Assembly: GCA_038212215.1 (NCBI GenBank)
Contig: JBBQUT010000026.1
Span: forward strand, 1-64,000
Direction of reading: 5' to 3'
Length of the DNA: 64,000 nt
Origin: JALZAI01 sp038212215
GTDB lineage: Bacteria > Actinomycetota > Actinomycetes > Mycobacteriales > Jatrophihabitantaceae
Under the pieces are notes generated by a model. It saw nothing but the letters and a program-made list of their open reading frames with translations, was not told the origin of the DNA and did not search any database. The translations under genes and the position numbers were made by a program. Of this stretch, positions 42,800 through 51,396 are shown in pieces. Position 1 is the first letter of the stretch. Each line of letters begins with the position of its first letter.

Positions 42800-43758
42800 C
42801 GGGCATTCTCCTCCGATAGCAGACCCGACACGACGCGCAGGCCGAACGTCGCGACGATGAGAGACCCGATGACGACCACCACGCCAAGCGCGGAGGCAAC
42901 CCCGTAGTCCTTGGCAGCATAGAAGACCTCGTAGACCGCATAGGGAATGTTGGTCGAGTTCTGACCAGCGGTCATGCCGACGACTGCGTCAAAGTTCTGC
43001 ACGATGAAGATGGTGCCGAGGACGGCACCCAGTTCGATATACCTGCGCATGTGCGGCAGTGTCATGCTCCGAAACATCTGCCACGCATTGGCACCGTCGA
43101 CCGACGCCGCCTCCATGATCTCAGGGTCGCGGGACTGCAGGCCGGCCAAAAGGATCAGCATCATGAACGGGGTCCATTGCCAGATCAGCGCGATCTCGAT
43201 CGAGATTTTCGGGTGGGTGGACAAGAATGAGATGTTCTGAGCATCCTTCACGCCAAGCTCACCGAGTAGACCGTCGACCAGACCAAATCCGGTCTGCAGC
43301 ATTCCATTCCCCCAGAAGATGGCGGAGGCAATCGGGACGATCAGGAATGGCGCGATCATCATGGTGCGCACGATGCCGCGGCCGAAGAACTTCCGGTCGA
43401 GCATGAGCGCTATCCCGAGACCGAGCAGGACGCTGATGACGACCACGGTTACCGTCATCTGGATCGACGTAATCACCGCGTTGCGGTACTCGGTATTGGT
43501 GAAGACCTGTTTGTAGTTGTCGAAGGCTGCGAACGACTTTCCCTTCGCGTCGGGCTGAGCGCTCCAGTTCATGAACGAGATGACGAGCGTCGCGACGAAT
43601 GGCAACTGGGTTACGATGATCAAGAAAACGAGCGCCGGGAGAAGGGGCGCTCGACGCACCCACGATTCCTTTCCCCACTTGCTGATCTTTGCCGCGTTTG
43701 CGCGCTCGTCGACCTCGTCAGAGGTCAACACTTCCTCACTGACTACGGTCGAACTCAT
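42796..43758 (-). CDS. carbohydrate ABC transporter permease (MalF type)
   Basis: The 320-residue partner permease has six spans and the EAA motif MEAASVDGANAWQMFRSMTL. A charged cytoplasmic N-terminal tail precedes the first span. It lies downstream of the solute-binding gene, separated by 135 bases that hold a strong hairpin, and is translationally coupled to the second permease. Confidence 0.94.
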   Translation of the reverse strand: MSSTVVSEEVLTSDEVDERANAAKISKWGKESWVRRAPLLPALVFLIIVTQLPFVATLVISFMNWSAQPDAKGKSFAAFDNYKQVFTNTEYRNAVITSIQMTVTVVVISVLLGLGIALMLDRKFFGRGIVRTMMIAPFLIVPIASAIFWGNGMLQTGFGLVDGLLGELGVKDAQNISFLSTHPKISIEIALIWQWTPFMMLILLAGLQSRDPEIMEAASVDGANAWQMFRSMTLPHMRRYIELGAVLGTIFIVQNFDAVVGMTAGQNSTNIPYAVYEVFYAAKDYGVASALGVVVVIGSLIVATFGLRVVSGLLSEENAR

Positions 43759-43843
43759 GTCCTGCCTCCGAGTTCCATGGCTCGTCTGAGGGCCACTCCG
43801 GTCGATCGGCTGCGCCAGCCGACGTGCCCTGATCTTTCGTTGC

Positions 43844-43882
43844 GAAGAGGGGGCCTGGACCGGTGGACCCGACCCCCTCTTC
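43844..43882 (-). terminator. hairpin between solute-binding and permease genes
   Basis: Perfect 10-base arms (GAAGAGGGGG and CCCCCTCTTC) flank a 19-base loop, beginning 11 bases after the solute-binding protein stop. In importer operons such an element usually acts as a partial terminator or 3' stabiliser that keeps the binding protein more abundant than the permeases. No U tract follows. Confidence 0.65.
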
Positions 43883-43893
43883 AGCTGCCCGAG

Positions 43894-45270
43894 CTATTTT
43901 TGCTTGTTTCCCGCCGCCTGAGCAACGCTCTGGCACTGGTTGAGCGCCGAGTCCGTACTCGTCGAGCCGGCAATCGCGCTAGAGATCAACTTCGCGCACG
44001 TCAGACCGAAGTCCGTGAACGACGGGATGCCGACGAACTGGATTCCTGAGTATGGGCGCTTCTGAGCGCCAGGATTGGCCGCCGGCGCTTCCTTGATCGC
44101 CTTGAGAGTCGGCACGGCGAACACACCGGCGACCTTCAGGTACGTCGGGTCGGAGTACGTCGAGGTGCGCTTACCGGCCGGGACATTGCTCGGACCGGGG
44201 AACGGACCCTTGGTGGTGCTGGCGACCAAGTCCTCGTAGGCCTTGCTGGACGCCCACGCGACGAACTTCTTGGCGTTGTCCAGGTGCTTGGTCGCCTTCT
44301 CGATCGCCCACGCCCAGGTGTAGAGCCAGCCTGTCTTCGGCACCACGTCGTGCGGAGCGCTGACGTAGCCCATCTTGCCCTTGACCGGTGAGTTTGACGC
44401 CTCCAGCGGTCCAGCCGCTGACGTCGCGTCGTACCACATAGCAGCTTTACCACCCTGCACCGCCGCGAGGCACTGCGGGAAGCTGAAGGTTGCCGCACCC
44501 GCCTCACCGTCCTTGCGGATGAGATTGACATAGAAGTTCGCTGCCTTCTTGAAGCCGCCGGTGTTCACCTGGGCCTTCCAGTTGGTGTCGAACCAGGCGC
44601 CACCGAAGGCGTTGACGACGGTGGTGAGTGGCGCAAGGTTGTCGCCCCAGCCGGCCAGGCCGCGCAGGCAGATGCCGCTCATGCCCGGCACTGTCTTCTT
44701 GATCTTGTCAGCAAACGACGCGACTTGGTCCCAGGTCGGGTCAGCCGGCATCGTCAGGCCGGCCTGCTGGAAGACGTCCTTGCGATACATCAGGAACGAG
44801 GACTCGCCGTAGAACGGCTCGCCGTAGAGCTTGCCGTTGGCCGACAAAGCCTCAGTCATCGACGGAAGGATGTCGGCCTGGTTGAACGCCTTGTCCGCGG
44901 CGATGCTCTGCATGTCCGCGACCCAGCCGGCCTTGGCGTAGTACGGAATCTCGAAGTTGGACAGCGTCGCGACGTCGTAGGTGCCGGATTGGTTAGCGAA
45001 CTCGGTGCTGGCCGTATCACGCATGTCCTGCTCGACCTTGGGGACGAAGTTGACCTTGATGCCGGTCTGCTTGGTGAAGTTGGCTGCGGTCAGGGCCCTC
45101 AACTCCAGCATCTGCGGGTTGTTAACCATCAAGACGTTGATGGACTTGCTGCCGCTGCTGCTGCCTCCGGCCCCACAAGCCGACAGGACTGAGGCCAATG
45201 TGAGTGCGGTCGCCGCAATAGCAACGACGCGAGTGCGTCGTGCTGTCGTGGCGGGTCGTTGCAGGTACAT
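43894..45270 (-). CDS. sugar/polyol ABC transporter solute-binding lipoprotein
   Basis: The 458-residue protein starts at an ATG behind a strong AGGAGG site. Its signal peptide ends in the lipobox LSACGAGG, so the mature protein is a lipoprotein. The mature part matches family 1 carbohydrate-binding proteins of polyol importers: FTKQTGIKVNFVPKVEQD, YAKAGWVADMQS, GEPFYGESSFLMYRKDVF and MWYDATSAAG. It captures the substrate for the two permeases downstream. Ligand identity is inferred from neighbouring dehydrogenases to be a hexitol. Confidence 0.94.
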   Translation of the reverse strand: MYLQRPATTARRTRVVAIAATALTLASVLSACGAGGSSSGSKSINVLMVNNPQMLELRALTAANFTKQTGIKVNFVPKVEQDMRDTASTEFANQSGTYDVATLSNFEIPYYAKAGWVADMQSIAADKAFNQADILPSMTEALSANGKLYGEPFYGESSFLMYRKDVFQQAGLTMPADPTWDQVASFADKIKKTVPGMSGICLRGLAGWGDNLAPLTTVVNAFGGAWFDTNWKAQVNTGGFKKAANFYVNLIRKDGEAGAATFSFPQCLAAVQGGKAAMWYDATSAAGPLEASNSPVKGKMGYVSAPHDVVPKTGWLYTWAWAIEKATKHLDNAKKFVAWASSKAYEDLVASTTKGPFPGPSNVPAGKRTSTYSDPTYLKVAGVFAVPTLKAIKEAPAANPGAQKRPYSGIQFVGIPSFTDFGLTCAKLISSAIAGSTSTDSALNQCQSVAQAAGNKQK

Positions 45271-46263
45271 GGTGTGGGACCTCCTAGATATTGACTTCAC
45301 GTCGCGCTTGGGCGCCCGGCGTGTTCACTGGTTCGGGACCCTGCTGGTCGCTTTGGTGGCAACACAACCGGTGTGAGTTCGATGCTGCGAGCGCAAAGTT
45401 CCGCCGTGGCCAACCGTGCTGACGTAGGTGAGCTTCCTTGCCGAGTCCGCGACGCTTGCGGGCGCCGACGGCGCTCCGCCGGCAAATGACATCGTGCTCA
45501 CGAGTGCCGTCGGCGCGCAGCGATACATCGGGCAGTGGAGTCCATGTTGCTCGGTTAGTCACATCGCGACGGTTTCTCTGACGGCCTGCCACGGATTCAT
45601 CGGGCATCATCGACGTCGATGCGGCCTAGGATGGATGTGTGCTCGCTGCTCGATGACCCACCGCCGCGATTCAATCGCATACATCCAGTCGTGCCCCTCG
45701 CCCGTCACTGAACAGTCAGTCTTTGATGCCTCTCTCACCTTCGATCAGAGAGGTCCGTAACACAAGCAGATCGGGTATCAATCCGGTAACACCGGCGCCG
45801 GATTGTGCGCTTCCATTTGTGCCACCGACAAAGCCTTATTGCCCGGCGTCGCGACGTGAATACGCATCGGCGGACGAATATGAGTGTGTGGTTCGAATGA
45901 GTTCTGAAAACCGGTCGGGCGCGGGCGCGAAAATCTCAGGTGTACGTGTAGCAGGCATTGTTTGGTGATGTGGCTCAGTTCGCAAGGACGTCACTGTCGT
46001 AGCGATTGCCCATAGTCAGCGAGGTCGACCGACTCGCTCTCGCTTCCGAGGCTCTCGATCCCGCACCCAACGAACCCAGCGTTGGTGCACTGCGCCAACA
46101 GCAGTGCCGAAGTTGCTACGGTGTCTAGCGTTCCAGTGCTGCCTCCTCATCTGCTCGCCCGACCGGACGGTGAGCGACCAGGCTGCATCTACCAACCCGG
46201 CGGCACGGTCGTCGTCGATGACACCGCCGCCTGATCGGGTACGCGAATTACACCGAGGGGTTC
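45271..46263. other. about 1 kb between importer operon and regulator region, no certain gene
   Basis: Frames on both strands are short and lack family motifs. The promoter of the importer operon should lie just above 45290. The part from 45700 to 45960 is less GC-rich than its surroundings. On the minus strand near 45985-46130 a frame reads TSALLLAQCTNAGFVGCGIE and ends DYGQSLRQ, which looks protein-like, but I cannot assign it. It may be another decayed gene of the polyol island. Confidence 0.4.
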
Positions 46264-46266
46264 ATG

Positions 46267-46362
46267 ATTGCGTCCGTCGCTCGAAAGTGCAAGCATTTGC
46301 GCAATCCTATTGCGAACTTTTGCGCGACGCCGGTTGCCGCGACCCGCAAACGATTGCGCAAA
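46267..46362. promoter_or_regulatory. cluster of five TTGCGC-type repeats, candidate LacI-family operators
   Basis: Two copies contain the perfect palindrome TTGCGCAA (46297-46304 and 46354-46361); the flanks make them TTTGCGCAAT and ATTGCGCAAA, so the second is the inverted copy of the first. Related half-sites are ATTGCG (46267-46272), ATTGCGAA (46309-46316) and TTTGCGCG (46319-46326). CG-centred palindromes of this type are typical LacI-family operators, and a LacI gene lies 0.7 kb downstream. Binding is inferred. Confidence 0.5.
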
Positions 46363-46513
46363 CCGCGGGATGGTGGCAGACTGGGCCGATCAGGTAGGGG
46401 GCACACGACGATGCGCCGAATGAGCGCGGGTGCCCCTCCTGATTGTCGAGTCGGCGAGCCAACGGCGAACCAGTTGGAAGGCGACGACGTCCGGATCCGG
46501 ATCGGCACTGCGC

Positions 46514-46996
46514 ATGCCTGACGTTCCCGTCTCCTTCGAAGAATTGGTCGAGCGTGCACGCGCGTCCACGACTACGGGAGACCACGCAATTCCGCGAATC
46601 GTCGGCTCACCAGGCTCCGGGAAAGCTACTTCACTGAGCGACTTGTCTACGCGCTCGGCCGAGTGGCACCGGTTCGGGGCGGCGACCGACAGTGGCTGTG
46701 CCACGTGCCCATGGACGGATTCCGTCTCGCCGACATCGAACTGCCCCGCACCGATCGAGCCGGCGGCCCGACTTATCGTGACGGAGGGCAACTACCTCCT
46801 CCTCGAAGTCGCGCCGTGGACGGACGTTCGCTCTTTGATGACCGAGGTCTGGTATTACCACGCCGACGAGCGTCGCCCCGTCAGTCAACTCGCGCGGCGT
46901 CACGTCGAGTTCGGCAAGTTGACGGGGGATGCGCAGGAGTGGGTCAAACGGCACGACGGTCAGGCGACCTCCCGCGCACCCGAGATTGGTCGCTGA
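46514..46996 (+). pseudogene. P-loop sugar/nucleoside kinase (PanK/FrcK-like) remnant
   Basis: The pieces of one kinase are in order but in different frames. VSFEELVERA and RIVGSPGSGK (P-loop) are followed, after a 1-nt shift near 46624, by SYFTERLVYALG and CHVPMDGFRLADIELPRTD. Near 46765 the frame changes again into ARLIVTEGNYLLLEVAPW and a VWYYHADERR to RRHVEFGK tail. Compared with intact family members roughly 50-70 residues between the two blocks are missing. The gene is inactive. It lies just before the LacI regulator and presumably was part of the same sugar pathway. Confidence 0.8.
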
Positions 46997-47059
46997 CCGT
47001 GCCGCAGCAGAGCGACTTAGCTCAAATCAGTTGCGCTGGCGATTGTTGGGATTTGTTAC

Positions 47060-48196
47060 ATGGCGGGTAACGGACTTCGTCGCGACGTGACGATGGCCGA
47101 TGTCGCTCGGCTAGCAGGTGTCTCCATAACGACGGTGTCGCACGTTGTCAACCGCACGCGCAGGGTCTCGCCGGCTACCGAGCGTGCGGTGCTCTCAGCT
47201 GCTGCAGAGACAGGATACGTGCCAGATCAGGTCGTGCGATCTCTGCGTACAACGGGGTCGCGCACAATCGGGCTGGCGCTCTCGGCGATCTCCAACACCC
47301 ACTTTGCAGACCTCGTGCGCAGCGTTGAGCGCGCGCTGGCGCGCAGTGGCTACTCATTGTTGCTCGCCGACACCCATGACGACGAGGTCCAAGAGTTACG
47401 AGCGATGAACGAATTGCTGACCCGGCGGGTCGACGCAGTGCTACTTGCCCCGTCTGCGAATCCACGACGGGTGCTGGAACACGCCAGACAGCGGCAAGTG
47501 CCCGTGGTCATTGTCGACCGCGCGGTCGATGAAAACTGCGATCAGGTCATCGTGGAAAACATCGAATCGACGGCTGCTCTCGTCGAGCATCTGGTTCGCC
47601 ACGGACGCCGGCGCATCGCCATGATCAGCGGGAAGCCCGGACTGTCTACGACCGACGAACGAATACGGGGTTTCAAGCGTGGCCTGCGCGCTGCGGGCAT
47701 AAGGCTGCGACCGGAGCTCCTGATCGGCGGAGATTCGACAGTGGACGGGGGCTTCACGGCGGCGAACACGTTGCTCGCACTCGCGAAGCCGCCGGAGGCG
47801 TTACTTGTCGGCAACAACGCGATGACGATCGGCGCAGTCCATGCGGCCAGCGATCTGGGTACACGGATCTCGCAAGACCTCGCCCTCGTCGCGTTCGACG
47901 ACTTCGAATGGGCCGACTTCTTCCGACCTCGTCTCACCGTCATGGCTCAGCCGCTACAAGCCATGGGCGAGCAGGCAGCCAGCATGATCCTGAGCCGACT
48001 CGCCGACCCCCACGCGCCGGCGCGAAAACTCGTGATGCGCGCCGAATTGCGGCGCCGAGAGTCGTGCGGGTGCGATCGAGAGGCGTTGCCGCTAACCCCG
48101 TTGACATCCGCCGGATCCAACTCGAAGCGGACACAGGAGACCGGAGCTACCCGAGCACCGCAACAGCCGCGAGGAGCCGGACGATCCGCGACGTGA
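47060..48196 (+). CDS. LacI-family transcriptional regulator
   Basis: The 378-residue protein has the LacI HTH and hinge at the start (VTMADVARLAGVSITTVSHV) and a periplasmic-binding-protein-like sensor domain: TIGLALSAISNTHFADLV, VVIVDRAVDE, AFDDFEWADFFRPRLTV. A C-terminal extension of about 40 residues rich in Pro, Arg and Thr follows the normal end. It probably represses the polyol importer operon, with a sugar as inducer; the TTGCGC repeats upstream are candidate sites. Confidence 0.93.
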   Translation: MAGNGLRRDVTMADVARLAGVSITTVSHVVNRTRRVSPATERAVLSAAAETGYVPDQVVRSLRTTGSRTIGLALSAISNTHFADLVRSVERALARSGYSLLLADTHDDEVQELRAMNELLTRRVDAVLLAPSANPRRVLEHARQRQVPVVIVDRAVDENCDQVIVENIESTAALVEHLVRHGRRRIAMISGKPGLSTTDERIRGFKRGLRAAGIRLRPELLIGGDSTVDGGFTAANTLLALAKPPEALLVGNNAMTIGAVHAASDLGTRISQDLALVAFDDFEWADFFRPRLTVMAQPLQAMGEQAASMILSRLADPHAPARKLVMRAELRRRESCGCDREALPLTPLTSAGSNSKRTQETGATRAPQQPRGAGRSAT

Positions 48197-48221
48197 CCAA
48201 GCAGTTGCAGCGTGAAAGCCG

Positions 48222-48241
48222 GTCCGGTCGTCTGACCGGAC
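48222..48241 (+). terminator. 8-bp hairpin after LacI gene
   Basis: GTCCGGTC and its exact complement GACCGGAC flank a GTCT tetraloop, starting 25 bases after the LacI stop. It is a compact GC-rich terminator candidate without a U tract. Confidence 0.55.
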
Positions 48242-48557
48242 GGCCCTCTGCGACGGTCTTACCGCGGCACGGGTAGCGGTACTACGCCGGACAGCCGGAC
48301 AGCACCACCTGTCGCTTGGACCAGGACAGTCGAAGTCGCCGTGCTCGGTGTCGCCTGAACTTCAGCGGCAGCACCAAGCCCGACCCCGAGCACCCCCGAC
48401 GAGCGAGGCGCACATCCACAGTTTGACCTTCATGGTGATCTCCCTCGGGTTGGCCGGTCGCCCGTGCTGCCGGACTCGGGCAGGAGACACTCAAAGCGCC
48501 AAAGAGGGGGTGTGGGACCGGCAAAGAACTGGTAAACATCCGGTCGGGGGCATTGAT

Positions 48558-49072
48558 ATGGAAGTCCGAATCCTCGGCCAGCTAGCCGTTCGGCGCGACG
48601 GACACGAGGTCGCGATCAGCGCCCCTGCCAGCTCGTCCCGCCGTCGGTCTCGGGTTGTCGGCCGTACTGTCCCTACACGATCGACGCGGACGCGGACGCG
48701 GCCGGGCAGTGCAAGGCCCCCGACCTCGGCAAGGCCGAAACCTTGATCAAAGCGTCGGACACGAAAGGCCAGCCGATCGTCGTGTGGGCGTTCTCCGATT
48801 ACCTATCAGTGGCGCGGTATGTCGTCGCTGTCCTGAATCGCCTGGGCGCAAAGCGACCCTGCACTATGTTCCGGACGCCGCCACGTACTTCACCGACCTG
48901 GCGAATGCGCCAACCCGGCGGGGACTGCCGGCCGCGCCGAGGCCCCCGATCGTAAGATCACGAACAGCGCTCCGTGGGTGCCGCTGTTCACGCCGGCGTA
49001 CTCAGACCTCACTTCAACCCGTGTGGGAACTACCAGGTCCAGGGTGGCCAGGCGCTGCTTGACCAATTGTAG
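48558..49072 (+). pseudogene. fossil of a BTAD/SARP regulator fused to a family 5 solute-binding domain
   Basis: It starts as an AfsR/SARP-type regulator (MEVRILGQLAVRRDGHEV) and after about 23 codons jumps to the C-terminal part of an SBP_bac_5-like domain, in shifting frames: APDLGKAETLIKASDTKGQP, VVWAFSDYLSVARYVVAVLN, then TLHYVPDAATYFTDLANAP, then NSAPWVPLFTPAYSDL, and finally GNYQVQGGQALLDQL before a TAG at 49070-49072. Fusion proteins of this layout exist in Actinomycetota and are around 1000 residues. Here a large internal deletion and at least three frameshifts have destroyed it. Confidence 0.7.
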
Positions 49073-49191
49073 GTGCGGTAACTCCCCCGGAACCGGGCCA
49101 GACACGTGCTGGCGGCGCAGATCTCGGCGCCCTTATCACCAACGTCAGCAGCGCCAATGCGCAGCCGCCTGTCACGCTGCGTCAACGAGGT

Positions 49192-50655
49192 CTAGGGCAC
49201 GGTGAACGGCAACGTATTCCTGACATGTCTCGATCTGCTCCGGCGGTGATGCCCACGTGCGATCGCAGACGCAACGCCCGCGCCGATGTCGCCTCGCCGG
49301 ACGGTCCCGAGGGCGAGTGCGGCCGCGGCGATGTCGATAGCAACCCAAGTCCACCAGCCGTGGACGAAGGCTGTGTGCGCCGCAAGGTAGCCGATTGGAT
49401 GGCCGACGATCGCGACGAGGATGCTCACGCCGAGCGCGGTACCGACCTGGCGGCTCATGTTGATCACGGCGCTGCCCGTCGCGGCTCGCGCGGCGGGAAG
49501 GTCGACGGTCGCACTCGACAGCAACGTAGGCAGCGCGAGCCCGACGCCGATGCCGCCGACCAGCCAACCGGGGAATATCTCGCCGAAGTAGTTGGGGGTC
49601 GAGCCGACGGACGTGAGGACGAGCGCTGCGCCGAACGCGCAGACGAGGCAGCCCGCGGCGATCAGCTTCTCGGCGCTGAATCGTTTGGACAATCTCTGCG
49701 CGACGGCAGCGAAGATCGGCACCATCAGCGGTCCAGGCGAGACCGCCAACCCGGTGCGCAGCGCGGAGTATCCCCACACGTTCTGCATCCACAGGATGAG
49801 CTCGAGTAGGACGCCGGCAAATGCCACGGAGAAGGCGAGCGTGGAGATGTTCGCGGTGGTGAACGACCGCACCTTCAGCAGGGCCGGATCGACCACCGGC
49901 GAATGATGGCGAAGCGAGCGCACGACGAAGATCGCGACCGTCGCGACGGCGGTGACGAAGACAACGATTTCGCGGCCGGCCAGCCAGCCCCAGTCCGGTC
50001 CCTTGACCAGGCCGAGAGACAGCGAGCCGATCCCGAGTGCGAGAAGCAACGCTCCGGGTACGTCGGGCCACGGCCCTGACTCGCGGTGGTCAGATCGCGG
50101 TACGAAAAGCAACGCGCCGATGAGCGCCAGAACGCCGATCGGCACGTTCACCAGAAACACCCAGTGCCACGACAGAGTCAGCAACAACCCACCCGCGACC
50201 GGTCCGGCGGCGGCTGCCAACGCGCCACTCGCGGCCCAGATGCGGACAGCGGCGACCCGGCGGTGTGCCGGAACGGAAGCAACGACGAGCCCCAGGCTGG
50301 TGGGTGTCAGCAGAGCGGCACCGACCGCCTGCACGATCCGGAACGCGACCAGCATCCACAGCCCAGTGCTCGCGGCGCAGGCAATGCTGCCCGCGGTGAA
50401 GATCGTCAGGCCAAGCACGAATCCACCCCGCCGGCTGAACCGGTCCGCCAATCGCCCTAGCGGGACGAGCAACGCGGCATACACGATCGCGTAAGCGTTG
50501 AGCACCCAACTCAGGTCCGCCAGCGACACGCCGTGGAGGCTTTTACCGATGCCGTCGAAGGCCACGTTGACGATGAAGAGATCCAAGCTGGCCATGAACG
50601 CGGCCCCGCAGAGCACAACAAGCGCGAGGTTCGGATGCTGGCTTCGGCTCGACAT
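49192..50655 (-). CDS. DHA2-family MFS drug exporter
   Basis: The 487-residue protein has about 14 membrane spans. The DHA2 motifs are visible: SLDLFIVNVAFDGIG (motif D1), LADRFSRRGGF (motif A), RIVQAVGAALLTPTSLGL (motif B-like) and AASGALAAAAGPVAGGLL (motif C, typical of exporters). It would expel drugs by proton antiport. The divergent HxlR regulator 58 bases away is the likely controller. The C-terminal 25 residues are Arg-rich. Confidence 0.93.
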   Translation of the reverse strand: MSSRSQHPNLALVVLCGAAFMASLDLFIVNVAFDGIGKSLHGVSLADLSWVLNAYAIVYAALLVPLGRLADRFSRRGGFVLGLTIFTAGSIACAASTGLWMLVAFRIVQAVGAALLTPTSLGLVVASVPAHRRVAAVRIWAASGALAAAAGPVAGGLLLTLSWHWVFLVNVPIGVLALIGALLFVPRSDHRESGPWPDVPGALLLALGIGSLSLGLVKGPDWGWLAGREIVVFVTAVATVAIFVVRSLRHHSPVVDPALLKVRSFTTANISTLAFSVAFAGVLLELILWMQNVWGYSALRTGLAVSPGPLMVPIFAAVAQRLSKRFSAEKLIAAGCLVCAFGAALVLTSVGSTPNYFGEIFPGWLVGGIGVGLALPTLLSSATVDLPAARAATGSAVINMSRQVGTALGVSILVAIVGHPIGYLAAHTAFVHGWWTWVAIDIAAAALALGTVRRGDIGAGVASAIARGHHRRSRSRHVRNTLPFTVP

Positions 50656-50656
50656 A

Positions 50657-50703
50657 GTCAGACCCTAGCCGCCTGGCTTTGGTTCTGCCAAGTCAGCGTC
50701 TAG
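50657..50703. promoter_or_regulatory. direct repeats in the exporter/HxlR promoter region
   Basis: Two 12-base direct repeats, GTCAGACCCTAG (50657-50668) and GTCAGCGTCTAG (50692-50703), agree at 9 of 12 positions and are spaced 35 bases apart between the two divergent starts. Between them is TTGG-5-CCAA. They are candidate binding sites for the HxlR regulator; the match is short enough to be chance. Confidence 0.35.
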
Positions 50704-50713
50704 GCTTACGCCC

Positions 50714-51250
50714 GTGGAATCCATCACCTTGCGGGGGAAGCTGAGCGACAGAGACAGCTGGCCGGCGACAAGATGCTCGATCGGCAAGGCCCTCGATGTA
50801 GTCGGCACCCGATCGGCGATGTTGATCATGCGCGAGGCCTATTACGGTGCGCATCGCTTCGAAGAGTTCGCCCGCCGCGTCAACATCACCGACGCTGTCG
50901 CAGCCGCGCGCCTGCGCGAACTCACCGAAGCCGGGTTGCTCAGCCGCTCCCCCTACCAGGAGGCGGGCCAGCGCACCCGCCACGAGTACCACCTGACCAC
51001 CATGGGCACCGATCTGCTCCCCGCGCTTCTTGCTCTGATGCAGTGGGGTGATCGCTACCTCGCAGAACAGCCCGGCGGCCCCCTGACCCTCACCCATGTC
51101 GACTGCGGCGAACCGATACACGTCGATATCCGATGTGCAGCAGGTCATGACGTCGAACTCGGCGAGCTTGGCGTGCGCGCGAATCGACGAGGCCGTAGGG
51201 CAACCAGCTCGCTCGCTCCAGTGGATCTCTCAGCAAACCCGCGCCGATGA
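50714..51250 (+). CDS. HxlR-family transcriptional regulator
   Basis: A 178-residue winged-helix regulator. The HxlR pattern is clear: CSIGKALDVVGTRSAMLIMR, YYGAHRFEEFARRVNITDAV, ARLRELTEAGLL and RHEYHLTTMGTDLLP. A C-terminal extension after about residue 115 contains CGEPIHVDIRCAAGHDV, a zinc-ribbon-like Cys pattern common in longer family members. Divergent from the drug exporter, which it probably represses until an inducing compound binds. Confidence 0.92.
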   Translation: MESITLRGKLSDRDSWPATRCSIGKALDVVGTRSAMLIMREAYYGAHRFEEFARRVNITDAVAAARLRELTEAGLLSRSPYQEAGQRTRHEYHLTTMGTDLLPALLALMQWGDRYLAEQPGGPLTLTHVDCGEPIHVDIRCAAGHDVELGELGVRANRRGRRATSSLAPVDLSANPRR

Positions 51251-51396
51251 GGATGCACGCCCATACGGCGCCCACCGACCTTGCCATCCGGCAGCGGTTC
51301 CAGCACCACGCTGCCGACGTCAGCGAGCAGCAGCCCTAACCCGGCCGCACCGTCGCTGTGCGAGACCGACGATGCCGCTCCTCGATGGAGCGAGCG

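Noticed and set aside
45985..46130. minus-strand protein-like frame ending DYGQSLRQ
   Set aside because: Protein-like in places but too short, with no start and no family I can name; mentioned only in the gap description.
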